Assembly: GCA_026636295.1 (NCBI GenBank)
Contig: CP089453.1
Location: 744,001-808,000, forward strand
DNA from: Medakamo hakoo
Taxonomy: Eukaryota; Chlorophyta; Trebouxiophyceae; Coccomyxaceae
Direction: 5' to 3'
DNA: 64,000 nt
The position numbers were made by a program, and so were the translations under genes. The notes beneath the pieces are model-generated. The model had not been told where the DNA came from. It did not search any database and saw only the letters and a program-made list of their open reading frames with translations. Shown here piece after piece: positions 20,643-29,855 of this stretch (within the stretch, counting starts at the first letter, position 1; each line of letters opens with the position of its first letter).

Positions 20643-23600
20643 TCACATGAAGGCGTCGTCATCGTCGCAAAACAGGGCGGCGTCCGCCATGTCCACGGTG
20701 GGCGGGGCGGGGCGGGGGGGCGGCGGGGGTGGGGGCGCGGCCGTGGCGGCGGCGGCAGGAGCGGGCGGTGGCGCGGGCGCTGCGCCCAGCGCCTCGTCCT
20801 CCTCCCCCGCCGTCAGCCGGACTTCGACGTCGCCGCCGTCGTCGCCCTCGGACACGGACGCACCCGAGACGGCGGCGGCCCGGCCGACACGGGCCGGTGG
20901 CGGCGGCGGCGCAGGCTCGCGCTTGGCGCCGTCCCCCTCCCCCTCACTCTCCTCCTCCTCCTCCTCCTCCTCGCCTTCTTCTTCGCTGTCGCTGGACGAC
21001 GACGACGACGACGAGCCCAGGTCCGGCTCCGACTCGGACGCGTCCGTCTCTTCATCCTCGTCGTCCTCGCCCTCTTCCTCTTCGGACGAGGAGCTGGCCT
21101 TGCGACCTTTACGGCCGGCAGGGGCGGCGGGCGCGGCGGCGGCGCCGCGGCCGCGCCCACGCCCGCGCCCAGCCATCGGCGCACGACCGCCGCCGCGGCC
21201 GAGGCCCGGGCGGCGCGCGAGCGCGGCGACCGCGGCCGACGACGGAGCGGGAGGGCCGGCGCCACCACCGCCGCCGCCCTCGCCCTGCCCGGACTTGGCC
21301 CGCTTGGCCGGCGGCACAAACTTGTTGGTCGCGTCGGCCAAGGCCGGGCGGGTCAGGCCGGTGGGCGGCGGCGGCGCCGCCGCCGCCTGTGCGCCCCCTG
21401 TGCCCCCACCAGCACCACCCGCGCCTGGAGGCCCGTCCTCCGCGACCGGCTTCCCGTCCACCGACAGCGAAAACACAAAGCTGACGGTGCCTGGCACGGC
21501 CGCCGCCGCGGCAACCAAAGCAGGGTCGGGCACCGTGCTCGCCGAAGAGTGGCGGGCGTATTTGGCGATGTCTTCTTCGGCGGGCGACCCGTCCTGGGCG
21601 CGGTCGTGGGTGGTGGTCGCCGTCGTCGTGTCGCCGCCCCCGCCACCCTCCAGCCGCCCCTCCGCCTCCGCCGCCAGCAGGGCGTCCAGCGTGTCCGACG
21701 GCGTCCCCGACCGCAGCGTGAACAGGTCGCGCAGCTCTTCGGCGGACAGCAAGGCGGCGTGCTGGGCGTCCGGCCCGACTTCGTCGTCGCCGCCACCGCC
21801 GCCGAGCAGGCCGCCACCACCGACCTCGCCACCGCCCGCCGCGCCGTCCACCACGCATTTCAGCCCTTCTTTGGAGCACTGGCGCTGGAAGATCTTCTCG
21901 TCCAGCGAGCCGGACGCCAGCAGGCGGTAGACAAAGACGCGGCGGGCTTGGCCGTCGCGCCACACGCGCGCGGCGGCCTGCTTGTCGTCCGCCGGGTTCC
22001 AGGCCGGGTCGAACAGCACGAGGCGGTTGGCGCCGACCAGGTTGAGGCCGCACCCGCCCGCCTTGGACGACAGCAAAAACACAAACTCGCGGCGGGACGG
22101 GTCGTTGAAGGCCGTGACCAGCTTGGTGCGCTTGGTGACGGACGTGGAGCCGTCCAGGCGCAGGCAGGGCCACCCCTTTTCGCGGCACAGCCCGGCAAAC
22201 AGGTCGAGCGTCTGCGTCGCGTTGGAGACGATGACGACGCGGTCGACGGGCGTGATGACGCGGCCGCCCGCCGCACGGCCGCCCGTGCCGGCGGTGCCCG
22301 CCACGACCACGCCGCCGGCCGCGTCGACCAGGGACTGGAGCAGGGCCGCGACAAACGCAAACTTGCCAGAGTGCGCGACCCACCCGGCCGGCAGCGTGCC
22401 GGCCGTCGACCCGCCAAACACGCGGGCGGCCGCCCGGCCCGACCCGGCCGCTTCAAAGACGCCGGGCGGGAAGACGGCCTCGCACCCTTCAAAGCCGGGC
22501 GGGGCGGCGGCGGCGCGGGACCCCGACCCCACGGCGGCCAGGCGCGACGCCACTTTCAGGGCGTCCCAGATCAGTTTCGGGTGGTTGCACAGCTTGCGCA
22601 GGGCGGTGATGGCCGACAGGATGTGGGCGGTGCGCGCGGCGGGGGCGGCGGCCGCGACCGTCGCCTCGCCCGCCGCCGCGGCCGCGGCGGCCGCGGCCTT
22701 GGCGTCGGCCGCCAACAGCCGCTCGCCCGCGACCGACTTCAAAAAGTGGTCGTACAACGCCTGCTGCAGCGGGGACAGGCGGCAGCAGACGATGGAGACG
22801 ACTTTGGGCGGCAGGTGGGCGGACAGGAGGGCGTTGGTGCGGCGCAGGATGAAGTCGTTGACGGTGGCGGACAGTTCGGCCGCGCGCGCGGCGCCTTTTG
22901 CCGCGACGCCCGGGTCGGCGCCCGGCTCGCGCCCCGCCAAAATGGGGGCCTCGTACTTTTTGCGGAAGGCGGCCAGGGTGCCCAAGACGCCAGGATTCGT
23001 AAAGTCGACCATGGCGAAGAATTCGTCCAGCCGGTTCTGCAGGGGCGTGCCGGACAGCAGGACGCGGCGCGCGCAGGGCAGCGCGGACAGCGCGCGGTTG
23101 GTCAGCGTCGCGTCGTTCTTCAGGCGGTGGGCCTCGTCGCAAATCAGCAGGTCCGGCGCGCCCGCCTTGACAAAGCGTGGGGCGTGGACGCGGAAGGTCT
23201 CGTACGACACCACCAGCACCTGGTCGCCGCGCGGGCCCAGGAACCGGCCGACGGCGGCCGCCGCTTCCTCGCGCGAGGCTTCGCACAGGGCCAGCACGCG
23301 CAGGCGGCCCTTGAGGAATTTGCGCGCTTCCGCCTCCCAGTTGCCGACCAGGGACGTCGGGCAGCAGATGACCGCGCGGCGGGCGATGGGCGCGCCGACG
23401 GAGGGCGCGCCCAGTTCGGGGACGGCGGGCGCGGTCAGCAGCGTCCAGGCAAGGGTGAGGGCTTGGAGCGTCTGGGGGTCCCGTGGTTGGTCGGGAGCGG
23501 GGGGTGGGGGTGGGGACAGGGAGTGAGTCTTTTTTGTTGTCGTGTCCGGCGCACGCACGCACGCACGCACGCACGCAACCTCCCTTCCATCCAGCCACCA

Positions 23601-24614
23601 CCCCCGTACCTTGCCCAGCCCCATGTCGTCCGCCAGCAGCACGCCCCGCCCGTCCGGCCCCGTGCCGGGGCGCTGGCCCGTCACGCACTCCCACATAAAC
23701 TGGACGCCCTCGCGCTGGTGCGGGCGCAGCCAGCGCACCAGCATGGCGTCGACGGCGATGGAGGCCGGGCCGGCGGGGGAGGCGGGGGAAGAGGAGGAGG
23801 GCGGCTCGCCGTCTGGGCCGGCAGCAGGCCGGGGAGGCGGGGGCGGGCGGCGCCACAAGACCAGCGGTTCCCCCGGCGGCGGGCCGCCGTCGTCCAGGTC
23901 GGCCGCGGACGGCGGGCCGGAGTCGGGGCCGGCCAGCCCAGAGTCCATGCCACCCGCCAGGACAGGCCGCCGCAGCGGCGCCCCCGACCCCCACGGCACA
24001 AAGTAGGACCGCTTGGCCAGCTTGCGGGCGAGGGCGTGCGAGCCGCCCGCGGGCGCGTCGGGGTGCGGGCAGACAAACGCGCGGCGGAGGACGGCTTCCG
24101 CGCCGGCGACGCTGAGGGAGCGCATCAAGGGTTTGCGGGTGACGGCCAAGTCGCCGCCGACCAGGGCCGCGATGTTGGCGGCCCGGACGGCCGCCATTTC
24201 TTGTTGCGTGGGTGGCGGAGGGGAGGGGGAGCGGGCGGGGCGTGGAGGGGAGGAGGAGGGAGGCGCGTCGTCGTCGTCGTCGGAGACGGCGTCCTCGGCC
24301 TCTTCGTCCGCCACCTCCGGCTCGGGGGCTTCACCGACCGGGTCAGCGCCGCCCGTGACTTCCATGGCGACTGGGCGAGGGGAGTTTGGGACGGCGCGTG
24401 AGAGAAGCTTTGAGGAGTGCGCGGCGCGAAATTCGCGCCGCGCGCGGCTCCGAGACAGCCGGCGCGCAAAGTTTTCGCGCGGCGCGCCGCCAACGCTTCG
24501 CCCCTCCACCCACCTACCCCCCAACACACACATACCTCCTTCACCGCTGCTGCCGCGGCCGTCGTCGCTGTCCGGCAGGACGGAGTCGGAGAGGGCTTCG
24601 CTTTGTGGGGACAT
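20643..24614 (-). CDS. RAD54: RAD54 recombination ATPase (SNF2 family)
   Basis: DNA translocase that remodels RAD51-DNA filaments in homologous recombination. Exons 24614-24536, 24370-23610 and 23471-20643 (minus) give 1222 residues. Motifs in order: RPHQREGVQFMWECV; Walker A LLADDMGLGK|TLQALTLAWT, with the splice exactly after GK; CCPTSLVGNWEAEARKFLKG; Walker B CDEAHRLKND (about residue 393); LLSGTPLQNRLDEFFAM; VANIVSNATQ-like VVIVSNATQTLDLF; LLSSKAGGCGLNLVGANRLV and FDPAWNPADDKQAAARVWRD. The N-terminal KPLMRSLSVAG and KRSYFVPWG blocks are RAD54-specific. After the helicase core comes a low-complexity tail of about 350 residues rich in Ser, Glu and Asp, far longer than in plants or animals. 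Translation could instead start at 24365 in exon 2; the E2F-like palindrome would then be promoter rather than intron. Confidence 0.95.
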   Translation of the reverse strand: MSPQSEALSDSVLPDSDDGRGSSGEGGMCVLGGRWVEGRSVGGAPRENFARRLSRSRARREFRAAHSSKLLSRAVPNSPRPVAMEVTGGADPVGEAPEPEVADEEAEDAVSDDDDDAPPSSSPPRPARSPSPPPPTQQEMAAVRAANIAALVGGDLAVTRKPLMRSLSVAGAEAVLRRAFVCPHPDAPAGGSHALARKLAKRSYFVPWGSGAPLRRPVLAGGMDSGLAGPDSGPPSAADLDDGGPPPGEPLVLWRRPPPPPRPAAGPDGEPPSSSSPASPAGPASIAVDAMLVRWLRPHQREGVQFMWECVTGQRPGTGPDGRGVLLADDMGLGKVRGWWLDGREVACVRACVRAPDTTTKKTHSLSPPPPPAPDQPRDPQTLQALTLAWTLLTAPAVPELGAPSVGAPIARRAVICCPTSLVGNWEAEARKFLKGRLRVLALCEASREEAAAAVGRFLGPRGDQVLVVSYETFRVHAPRFVKAGAPDLLICDEAHRLKNDATLTNRALSALPCARRVLLSGTPLQNRLDEFFAMVDFTNPGVLGTLAAFRKKYEAPILAGREPGADPGVAAKGAARAAELSATVNDFILRRTNALLSAHLPPKVVSIVCCRLSPLQQALYDHFLKSVAGERLLAADAKAAAAAAAAAGEATVAAAAPAARTAHILSAITALRKLCNHPKLIWDALKVASRLAAVGSGSRAAAAPPGFEGCEAVFPPGVFEAAGSGRAAARVFGGSTAGTLPAGWVAHSGKFAFVAALLQSLVDAAGGVVVAGTAGTGGRAAGGRVITPVDRVVIVSNATQTLDLFAGLCREKGWPCLRLDGSTSVTKRTKLVTAFNDPSRREFVFLLSSKAGGCGLNLVGANRLVLFDPAWNPADDKQAAARVWRDGQARRVFVYRLLASGSLDEKIFQRQCSKEGLKCVVDGAAGGGEVGGGGLLGGGGGDDEVGPDAQHAALLSAEELRDLFTLRSGTPSDTLDALLAAEAEGRLEGGGGGDTTTATTTHDRAQDGSPAEEDIAKYARHSSASTVPDPALVAAAAAVPGTVSFVFSLSVDGKPVAEDGPPGAGGAGGGTGGAQAAAAPPPPTGLTRPALADATNKFVPPAKRAKSGQGEGGGGGGAGPPAPSSAAVAALARRPGLGRGGGRAPMAGRGRGRGRGAAAAPAAPAGRKGRKASSSSEEEEGEDDEDEETDASESEPDLGSSSSSSSSDSEEEGEEEEEEEESEGEGDGAKREPAPPPPPARVGRAAAVSGASVSEGDDGGDVEVRLTAGEEDEALGAAPAPPPAPAAAATAAPPPPPPPRPAPPTVDMADAALFCDDDDAFM
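24419..24480. promoter_or_regulatory. paired E2F-like sites, one in a 25-bp palindrome, at the 5' end of RAD54
   Basis: Positions 24419-24443 are a perfect palindrome with 12-bp arms (GCGCGGCGCGAA and its complement) around a single A. It contains GCGCGAAA (24424-24431), the complement of TTTCGCGC. A second TTTCGCGC lies at 24473-24480 in the other orientation. TTTSSCGC is the E2F/DP consensus used by plant and algal S-phase genes. The sites lie in the first RAD54 intron, or in its promoter if translation starts at 24365. Confidence 0.55.
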
Positions 24615-24985
24615 GTTGGGAGGAGCCCTCTCACGAAGCGTGCGCGTCGTGCGCGTGAATGCGCGTGAAGAAGGTGCGTGCGGGGGGCCTCGGCAGCGTG
24701 GAAGCGAAGTGTGAGGGGTGGGGGTGGCCGCGTGGAGGGCCGCTGGGGTGTGCGCGCGGCGTGTGTGGACGTGTGCACCCGCACGCGGGGCGGAAAAGAA
24801 TTCAAGGAGTGGGAGCTGTGCAGCGAGTGTGTCGCTCGTTCTCTTTCTTTCAACCTCCAAACCACCCCTTGTCTCTCCCTCTTTCCCGGCGCCCGCACTC
24901 CCTGCACGCACGAATCCCGCCGTCCACACAATCTCTCTCTCTACACACACACTCCATCCCTCCACTCTGTCGCTTCGACCTCATC
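24615..24985. other. intergenic region upstream of RAD54
   Basis: 371 bp between the RAD54 start and the 3' end of the LPP-epsilon gene. It is less GC-rich than neighbouring coding DNA and has CT-rich and CA-rich tracts (about 24841-24960). No gene is seen. It should hold the RAD54 promoter and the 3' UTR of LPP-epsilon, which is read toward it. Confidence 0.55.
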
Positions 24986-25889
24986 CTACCTCCTCCGCAC
25001 GCTCTTCAGCACACCCGGCACCAAATTGCCGGCCGCAAACGCGCACCCCGCCAGCACTGTCGCCCCAACAATCGCCGCCTCAACCTTCGGGTGCGCCGCC
25101 GCCGCCGGCAACGCCCAAACGGCACCTAGCCGACTCCAGGCAATGGCAGATGCAGTCCCCAACGCCGCACCGACAAGCACCTGCGCCGGCGTGTGCAGGC
25201 CTAGGTGGACGCGCAACCAGGTCTGGATGGGATGGGATGGGATGGGATGGGAAGGGGTGGGATGGGATGGGATGGGATGGGATGGATGGGTGGATGGGGA
25301 GAGGTTTGGCGCGTGCGTGTTGTCCGGCGGGCGCGGTCCGGTCGGGGACGTCGTCCCCGACCGGGGCGAGCGCACCCCGCACAGTCCGAACGCATCAACT
25401 CACCAGCCCGGCCGCGGCCACCAGCACTGTCCGCGCGCTGGCCCCCCACCCAAGCCCAGCCAGCCCCAGCGCGGCCGACACTCCTAAAAAAGCCAGGCTG
25501 TTGGCATGCGACGACGGCATGCCCGGATCAGCCTTCCGGCCCGCCGCGCTCTCTGGACGACTCTGGTTGAGCAGCCTTTTAGCGCCCTTGTTTAAAAAGG
25601 CGGACGCGACCGCGCCAATGATGGCCCAACCGACGGCCGCGTCCCGGCGGCTGGCGGCGACGGCAGCTGCTGTCGCAGACACCACCCACTTTGTCGACTC
25701 GTTCAGGTAGAAGAGGACGGGATGGTGGGATGCCGTGGACGCGGGTGGCATGGCGGCTGGGGTCGGGGTCGGGTTGCGAGCACGCGTGGGCGGCGGCCGG
25801 GTCGCAAGCGGGCGGGCAATGCTGGGCGAGGGATGCGGCGGTGGAGCGCAGCGCGTAGCGGTCGTCCTCAACACCAGAGGTCGTTGCAT
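24986..25889 (-). CDS. plastid lipid phosphate phosphatase epsilon type (PAP2 family)
   Basis: Membrane phosphatase that dephosphorylates phosphatidate to diacylglycerol in the plastid envelope, feeding galactolipid synthesis. Exons 25889-25404 and 25222-24986 (minus), phase 0, give 240 residues. PAP2 signature motifs are complete: KRLLNQSRPE (K-x6-RP), GMPSSHANSLAFLG (PSSH) and WLRVHLGLHTPAQVLVGA (R-x5-H). The lipid-epsilon subgroup reading GMPSSHA and LHT..QV fits plant LPP-epsilon. Hydrophobic spans follow each motif (WAIIGAVASAFL, SLAFLGVSAALGLAGLGW, VEAAIVGATVLAGCAFAAGN). The first 60 residues are Pro/Arg/Thr-rich and fit a transit peptide. A later Met (MPPASTASHHPV) could start a form without it. 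The intron holds a GATGG minisatellite. Confidence 0.87.
25226..25299. repeat. GATGG minisatellite in the LPP-epsilon intron
   Basis: About 14 tandem copies of a 5-bp unit (GGGAT/GATGG) with one AAGGGG interruption fill the 3' half of the intron, starting four bases from the acceptor. Read on the minus strand (the sense strand of the gene) it is CCATC/ATCCC repeated and serves as a pyrimidine-rich tract next to the splice acceptor. Confidence 0.85.
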
Positions 25890-25956
25890 CGAGGACCGGT
25901 GGGCGCGCACCGTCGTGACCCTTCCCGCGGGCGCCGGCGCCGACGAATTTCTGCCT

Positions 25957-25974
25957 TTCGCTTCACGAAGCGAA
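25957..25974. promoter_or_regulatory. 18-bp inverted repeat in a divergent promoter
   Basis: TTCGCTTC-AC-GAAGCGAA has perfect 8-bp arms and a 2-bp centre. It lies between the divergent start codons of LPP-epsilon (25889, minus) and the unknown membrane protein (26020, plus), 130 bp apart. A dimeric factor site or a 5' UTR hairpin is possible. Confidence 0.45.
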
Positions 25975-26019
25975 GCCAGAGTGCCGCGCGTCAGAGCGCG
26001 AAAAACAACAAGCAAAAAA

Positions 26020-28251
26020 ATGCCGCGCCACCACCCACCCTCTGCGTCGGCAGAGGCCGGCGCACTCCTGGACGCCGTGCAAGCCCTCTACGCCGGTGGC
26101 TCCACCCCCAACGTCGGCGGCCTCCTGTCCGTCGCGGCCTCGCCCGTGTTCGGCAAAAAACCAATCCTCCTCACGACGCCGCGCGCCCGCGCTCGCTTGC
26201 TCGTCCTCTGCGACGCGTCCGAAACAGCCCACGCCGCCGCGGCCGCCTCGTTAGTCGCATCCCAGGGCAAGGCCAACCAGGTGGTGTTGGATGGACCCGT
26301 CACCATCGTCACCGCGTCGCCAGCGACCGAGTCTGCAGCGTCGTGGGCGCAGCTGTCGAGCGCGGCCGCTGCGCATGCGACGCTCGCCCTCCCACCGCCC
26401 GCCCTCGCCTGCCCGCACGCCGACACCGCCGTCGTCTTTTACGGCGCGGGCGCACCTGCATCTTCAGAAGACGGGTCGACCACAGTCCCGGCCGTCACGG
26501 AAGGCCTGGTGGAACGCCTGGCTCGTGGGGCCGACGTCGTCGCGGTGCTGCTCTCGCCGTCGACGCTCCAGGCTGGGACGCCCGCGGCGCGTGCGGCCGC
26601 GGCCGCCGCCCGGGGCGCGCGCCGCCGCTCCTCTGCCAGCCCACCTCCAGACCTGCGCTTTGTGGTCGTGCCAAGTCCCGCGTCGGAAGCCGAACGTCAC
26701 GCGGCTTTGGTGTCCGTCACGGCCGGCCTCGCGCCGCTGCTCCACCCGTCCCAGCTGCTCGGCCTGCAGGTCGGGTGCGGAGGTGCTGGTAACTCTACGG
26801 GCGGCGCGCCCAACGCCCTGCCCGCCGTGGGTGAGGCAGCTGCTGCCGCCGTCCCAGCCGTCCTGCGCGCGGCCTTAGACGCTCTCGACCGCGACTGCGC
26901 GGCTCTCCTGGCCGCGGCCGCGGGCGCCGAAGCTGCCGACCGGCGCGTCGCCGCCTGGAATAGGGCCGCCGCTGTCCTGGCCGTGCCCGTCGCGTTTGCG
27001 GCCTACATCGCGCGCACGCTCCTGCTAGCCTTCCTGGTTCAAACCGTGCTCGCCACCCGCCTGGGCAGGGCGGCGGCCGGGTGGCTGCCGCCCGCGGCCG
27101 AGCGCGCCGCGCTCGGCCTGGCACGGTCGACAAAAGGCGCCGCGCCCGACGCGGCCGCCCTGCGCGAACTGGTCATCTCAGCTGCGGCGGCGGCTCTGGC
27201 CTGGGGTGCGCTGACGGCGGCGGCGGCGGCTTTGCGCACGCCCCGCCCGCTCATGGCCAAAGCCGCGGTGGAGGAGGTGGGGCGCGCGCGCGCGGCAGCG
27301 GTGGCCGCCCGGGCGCGGTGCGCTGAGTTGGGCGGCGCGCCGGCCAAAAGCGCGGTCACGGGTGGTGCGCCTGCCCGGACGACGCGGACGGCTGGGACGG
27401 CGGGCACGGCAGCGCCCGCCCGCCCTGCCTCCTCCGGCCGGCAGACGGGCGACGGCGAAGGGGTCACGGAGGGAGGCGGCGGCCGCGCGGCGCCCCCTCC
27501 CCCCGCGCCCAGCCTGGCCCGGGCCGCGCTCCTCTCCGCTGCCGGCCTTGTCGGCAACCTCGCTCGCGCCACAGCCGGCCGCCTGGCTGGCCTGGCGGCC
27601 GCCCCGTCGTCCGGTCCCCTGCCGTCCGACTCGGCCGAAGGCGCGGGCGAGAGCGTGGAGGTCACGGCCGCCGGCGCGGGCGAGCCTCCACCCGCCGCCC
27701 GGCCGACCCGTTCCCGCCGGCCCGCCGCGGCCAAGGCCACGACCGCGCCCGCTCCTGCCGCCGCGGACGAGGACGACAGCCCGGGCTCGTACGCGACGGC
27801 CGCGCCGTCCGGTGGTGCGCGGCGCCCCGTGCTGGCGCCCGTTCAGCCGCCACAGCAGGAAGAGAAACCCCAGCCGTCGCCCGCGGGCGCCAAGCCGGTC
27901 GCCCACCCCCTGCGCCGGGTGGCGGCGGCTCGCACGGCGACGGCTGGCACCGCCGCTGGTGGGCGGCCCGGACGGGCTGCCGCGGCTGCCGCCCGCGCGG
28001 CGCTGGCCCGCGGCACGCGCGGGGAAGAGGAGGAAGGGAGCGATGAGGAGGAGGAGCTCGGGAGCGGGGCGGAGGAGGACGAGGAGGCGGGGAGCGACGG
28101 CGATGAGAGCCCCTCGCCGTCGGGCTCGTCGACGCTCAACCCGGCCGCGTCCGGGCCTGGTGGCGGTGGCGGGGGTGGTGGTGGTGGGGTCAGCACGGGC
28201 CGGCCGGCGCGCAGCGGGCCGGCGGTTTCGCGCCGGTCGACGCGGCGGTGA
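26020..28251 (+). CDS. unrecognised protein with membrane segments and long disordered tail
   Basis: Single-exon reading frame of 743 residues starting at an ATG preceded by seven A. I do not recognise it. The N-terminal 250 residues look globular: GALLDAVQALYAGGSTPNVG, SVAASPVFGKKPILLTTPRA, then RARLLVLCDASETAHAAAA and DLRFVVVPSPASEAERHAAL; strands and helices alternate as in an alpha/beta domain. Two hydrophobic stretches follow, at about residues 325-350 (AVLAVPVAFAAYIARTLLLA) and 385-405 (LVISAAAAALAWGALTAAAA), so it is probably anchored in a membrane. The rest is low complexity: Ala/Pro/Gly-rich, then an acidic Ser/Glu segment, then a basic end. It is divergent from LPP-epsilon. The clean start, codon use and ordered N-terminus support a real gene; the function is unknown. 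Confidence 0.65.
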   Translation: MPRHHPPSASAEAGALLDAVQALYAGGSTPNVGGLLSVAASPVFGKKPILLTTPRARARLLVLCDASETAHAAAAASLVASQGKANQVVLDGPVTIVTASPATESAASWAQLSSAAAAHATLALPPPALACPHADTAVVFYGAGAPASSEDGSTTVPAVTEGLVERLARGADVVAVLLSPSTLQAGTPAARAAAAAARGARRRSSASPPPDLRFVVVPSPASEAERHAALVSVTAGLAPLLHPSQLLGLQVGCGGAGNSTGGAPNALPAVGEAAAAAVPAVLRAALDALDRDCAALLAAAAGAEAADRRVAAWNRAAAVLAVPVAFAAYIARTLLLAFLVQTVLATRLGRAAAGWLPPAAERAALGLARSTKGAAPDAAALRELVISAAAAALAWGALTAAAAALRTPRPLMAKAAVEEVGRARAAAVAARARCAELGGAPAKSAVTGGAPARTTRTAGTAGTAAPARPASSGRQTGDGEGVTEGGGGRAAPPPPAPSLARAALLSAAGLVGNLARATAGRLAGLAAAPSSGPLPSDSAEGAGESVEVTAAGAGEPPPAARPTRSRRPAAAKATTAPAPAAADEDDSPGSYATAAPSGGARRPVLAPVQPPQQEEKPQPSPAGAKPVAHPLRRVAAARTATAGTAAGGRPGRAAAAAARAALARGTRGEEEEGSDEEEELGSGAEEDEEAGSDGDESPSPSGSSTLNPAASGPGGGGGGGGGGVSTGRPARSGPAVSRRSTRR

Positions 28252-28328
28252 GAGGGGGGTATGAGGGATGGGAGAGTTGGTTGCATGGAAAAGAGGCGAG
28301 CACGGCCGTTTTTTTTTGCACAGGGACC

Positions 28329-28818
28329 TCACACCATCCGCCCCGCCGCGGCAGCCGTGGCGGCCCGTGCCCGGCGAGCCGCCTCCAGCGCGCCCAACCG
28401 GCCCTCCAAAGCCGCCAGCGTGGCCTGCACCTCCATGACGCGCGCGGCCGCGTCGCCCGCGCTCGCGCGCAGGAGCTGCGTGGCCACGTGCGACGGGTGG
28501 CGGGCGCGGCCGTCAGCTCCAGCGTGCGCGCCAGCCGCGGCGGCAGCAGCGGCCGCCGCCCGGCGCCGGGCGGCCAGGCCGCTGCCGCCGCCGCCGCGGC
28601 CAAAGACGACGTCCCAGTCCGCCGGGTCCAAGGCGGACAGCATGAGCTCGCGGCGCAGGCGGTCCACGGAGCGCGTGTTGGTGGCGGTGGCGGTGGTGGA
28701 CGCCGGCGGCGGAGGCGCGGCGGCGGCGGCGGCGGCGGGGGTCGTCGCACCGCCGACGGGCTCGCGCCGCAGGTACGGGTTCAAAAATCCGTCGTCCATA
28801 AAGTCCGCACGCTGCGGC

Positions 28819-28849
<31 letters not shown>

Positions 28850-29270
28850 GCGGCCCCGGCGGCCCGGGCGGCAGCATTTGGTAGACGGCCGGCAGCGGCG
28901 GCAGCGCCCACCGCAGTCCGACACCCCAGGCGCTGCCGCCACCGCCAGCGGGCGCGTCCGCCATGCCTTCCCGGCGCTGGCGCGTGCGCGGGCCTGGACC
29001 GTCCTCTTCATCGCCGGACGAGGCGAAGGTCGAGTCAAAGGCCGCCGCCCACATGTCGTCGGGGACGTCGCGGATCGGGGCTGTGCCGCCGCCTTCGCCG
29101 GCCAGGCGCGTGCGCGCGCCGGCGCCGGCGGCGCGCACGCGCGCCCACAAGACTTCCGTGGTAGCCGCGTGGCGGCGGGCGCGAGCGGCCTGTTCTTCTT
29201 CAGTGCAGCCAGCGGAGTGGGGGGCTCCGTCGGAGGAGGAGGAGGGGGACCGGTAGATGGGGTTGCCCAT
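28329..29270 (-). CDS. unrecognised 313-residue protein with possible N-myristoylation site
   Basis: Single-exon frame, start MGNPIYRSPSSSSDG. Gly at position 2 with a small polar residue near position 6 is compatible with N-myristoylation. Residues 40-100 contain a possibly conserved helical stretch: HAATTEVLWARVRAAGAGAR, then DVPDDMWAAAFDSTFASSGD. A Pro-rich run follows (about residues 140-160), then FMDDGFLNPYLRREP and SVDRLRRELMLSALDPADWD. The C-terminus is a probable coiled coil (VMEVQATLAALEGRLGALEA). I recognise no family. The frame extends upstream to 29510 without a stop, but that part looks like leader sequence. The non-repetitive charged blocks separated by homopolymeric inserts match the style of real genes here. 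Confidence 0.55.
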
Positions 29271-29855
29271 GGTTGTGTGCTGTTTCGGATGATGGAGGGG
29301 CAGGGGTGGGGTCGCAGGTGAGAGGAGGGAGAGCAGCGACGACAGCGGAGCGCGCGGCATGCCGGTTCTCGCCCCCACCCCACGCCCCGCCGGCCATGCG
29401 GCGCTGTATCGGACCACGTCCGCCCCATAATCTGACGTGGACAACCTCGGTCCATCCGATGCGCTGCGTGGACGGGCGGAAGGAAGGCGGAAAGCCAGCG
29501 GCCGAGGCATTCTGCCAAACGCGGGCGCACGGCCGTTATGGTGACACGCACCGGGGAGAAAAAAAGCGGCGAGAAAAAAAAGCAGAAGCGCAGCGGCGAG
29601 CGAGTCCTAACGGAGAGCTAAGGTGCGTGTGCGTGCAGGGAGCGAGGTGGGCGACGGAGCGGCAGGGAGTGCGAGCGAGACACGTCGTTCCGGCTTCCCC
29701 GCCGCGCAAAAACTTTGGAGAGTGAGAGACGGGGCGCGTTTTTGTCCGAGTGCCCTCCCATTTTTTGTTTTGCTCGCACAAAACAGACGGCCGAAAAACG
29801 CCCCGGCGCGCGCGCGCTGGGCGGGGAGGGCCGCACACTCTCACACGCAAGGGCC
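29271..29855. other. divergent intergenic region upstream of separase
   Basis: 585 bp between the start of the 313-residue protein (minus) and separase (plus), the longest divergent spacer in the window. It holds A-rich runs (29560-29582, 29780-29800) and GGACCACGTCC at 29413-29423. The separase frame stays open back to 29715, so a start at 29715 cannot be excluded. No gene is evident. Confidence 0.5.

Noticed and set aside
19077-24401. A 1774-codon open frame on the plus strand across the TBC and RAD54 loci
   Set aside because: It is antisense to the well-supported RAD54 gene and out of frame with the TBC gene beyond its first exon. Stops are rare in all frames because of the GC content. 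Its translation is Arg/Gly-rich without domains.
25226-25299. A CRISPR-like or telomere-like array
   Set aside because: The unit is a 5-bp GATGG minisatellite without spacers. It lies in a spliced intron of a eukaryotic gene and does not match known telomere repeats.
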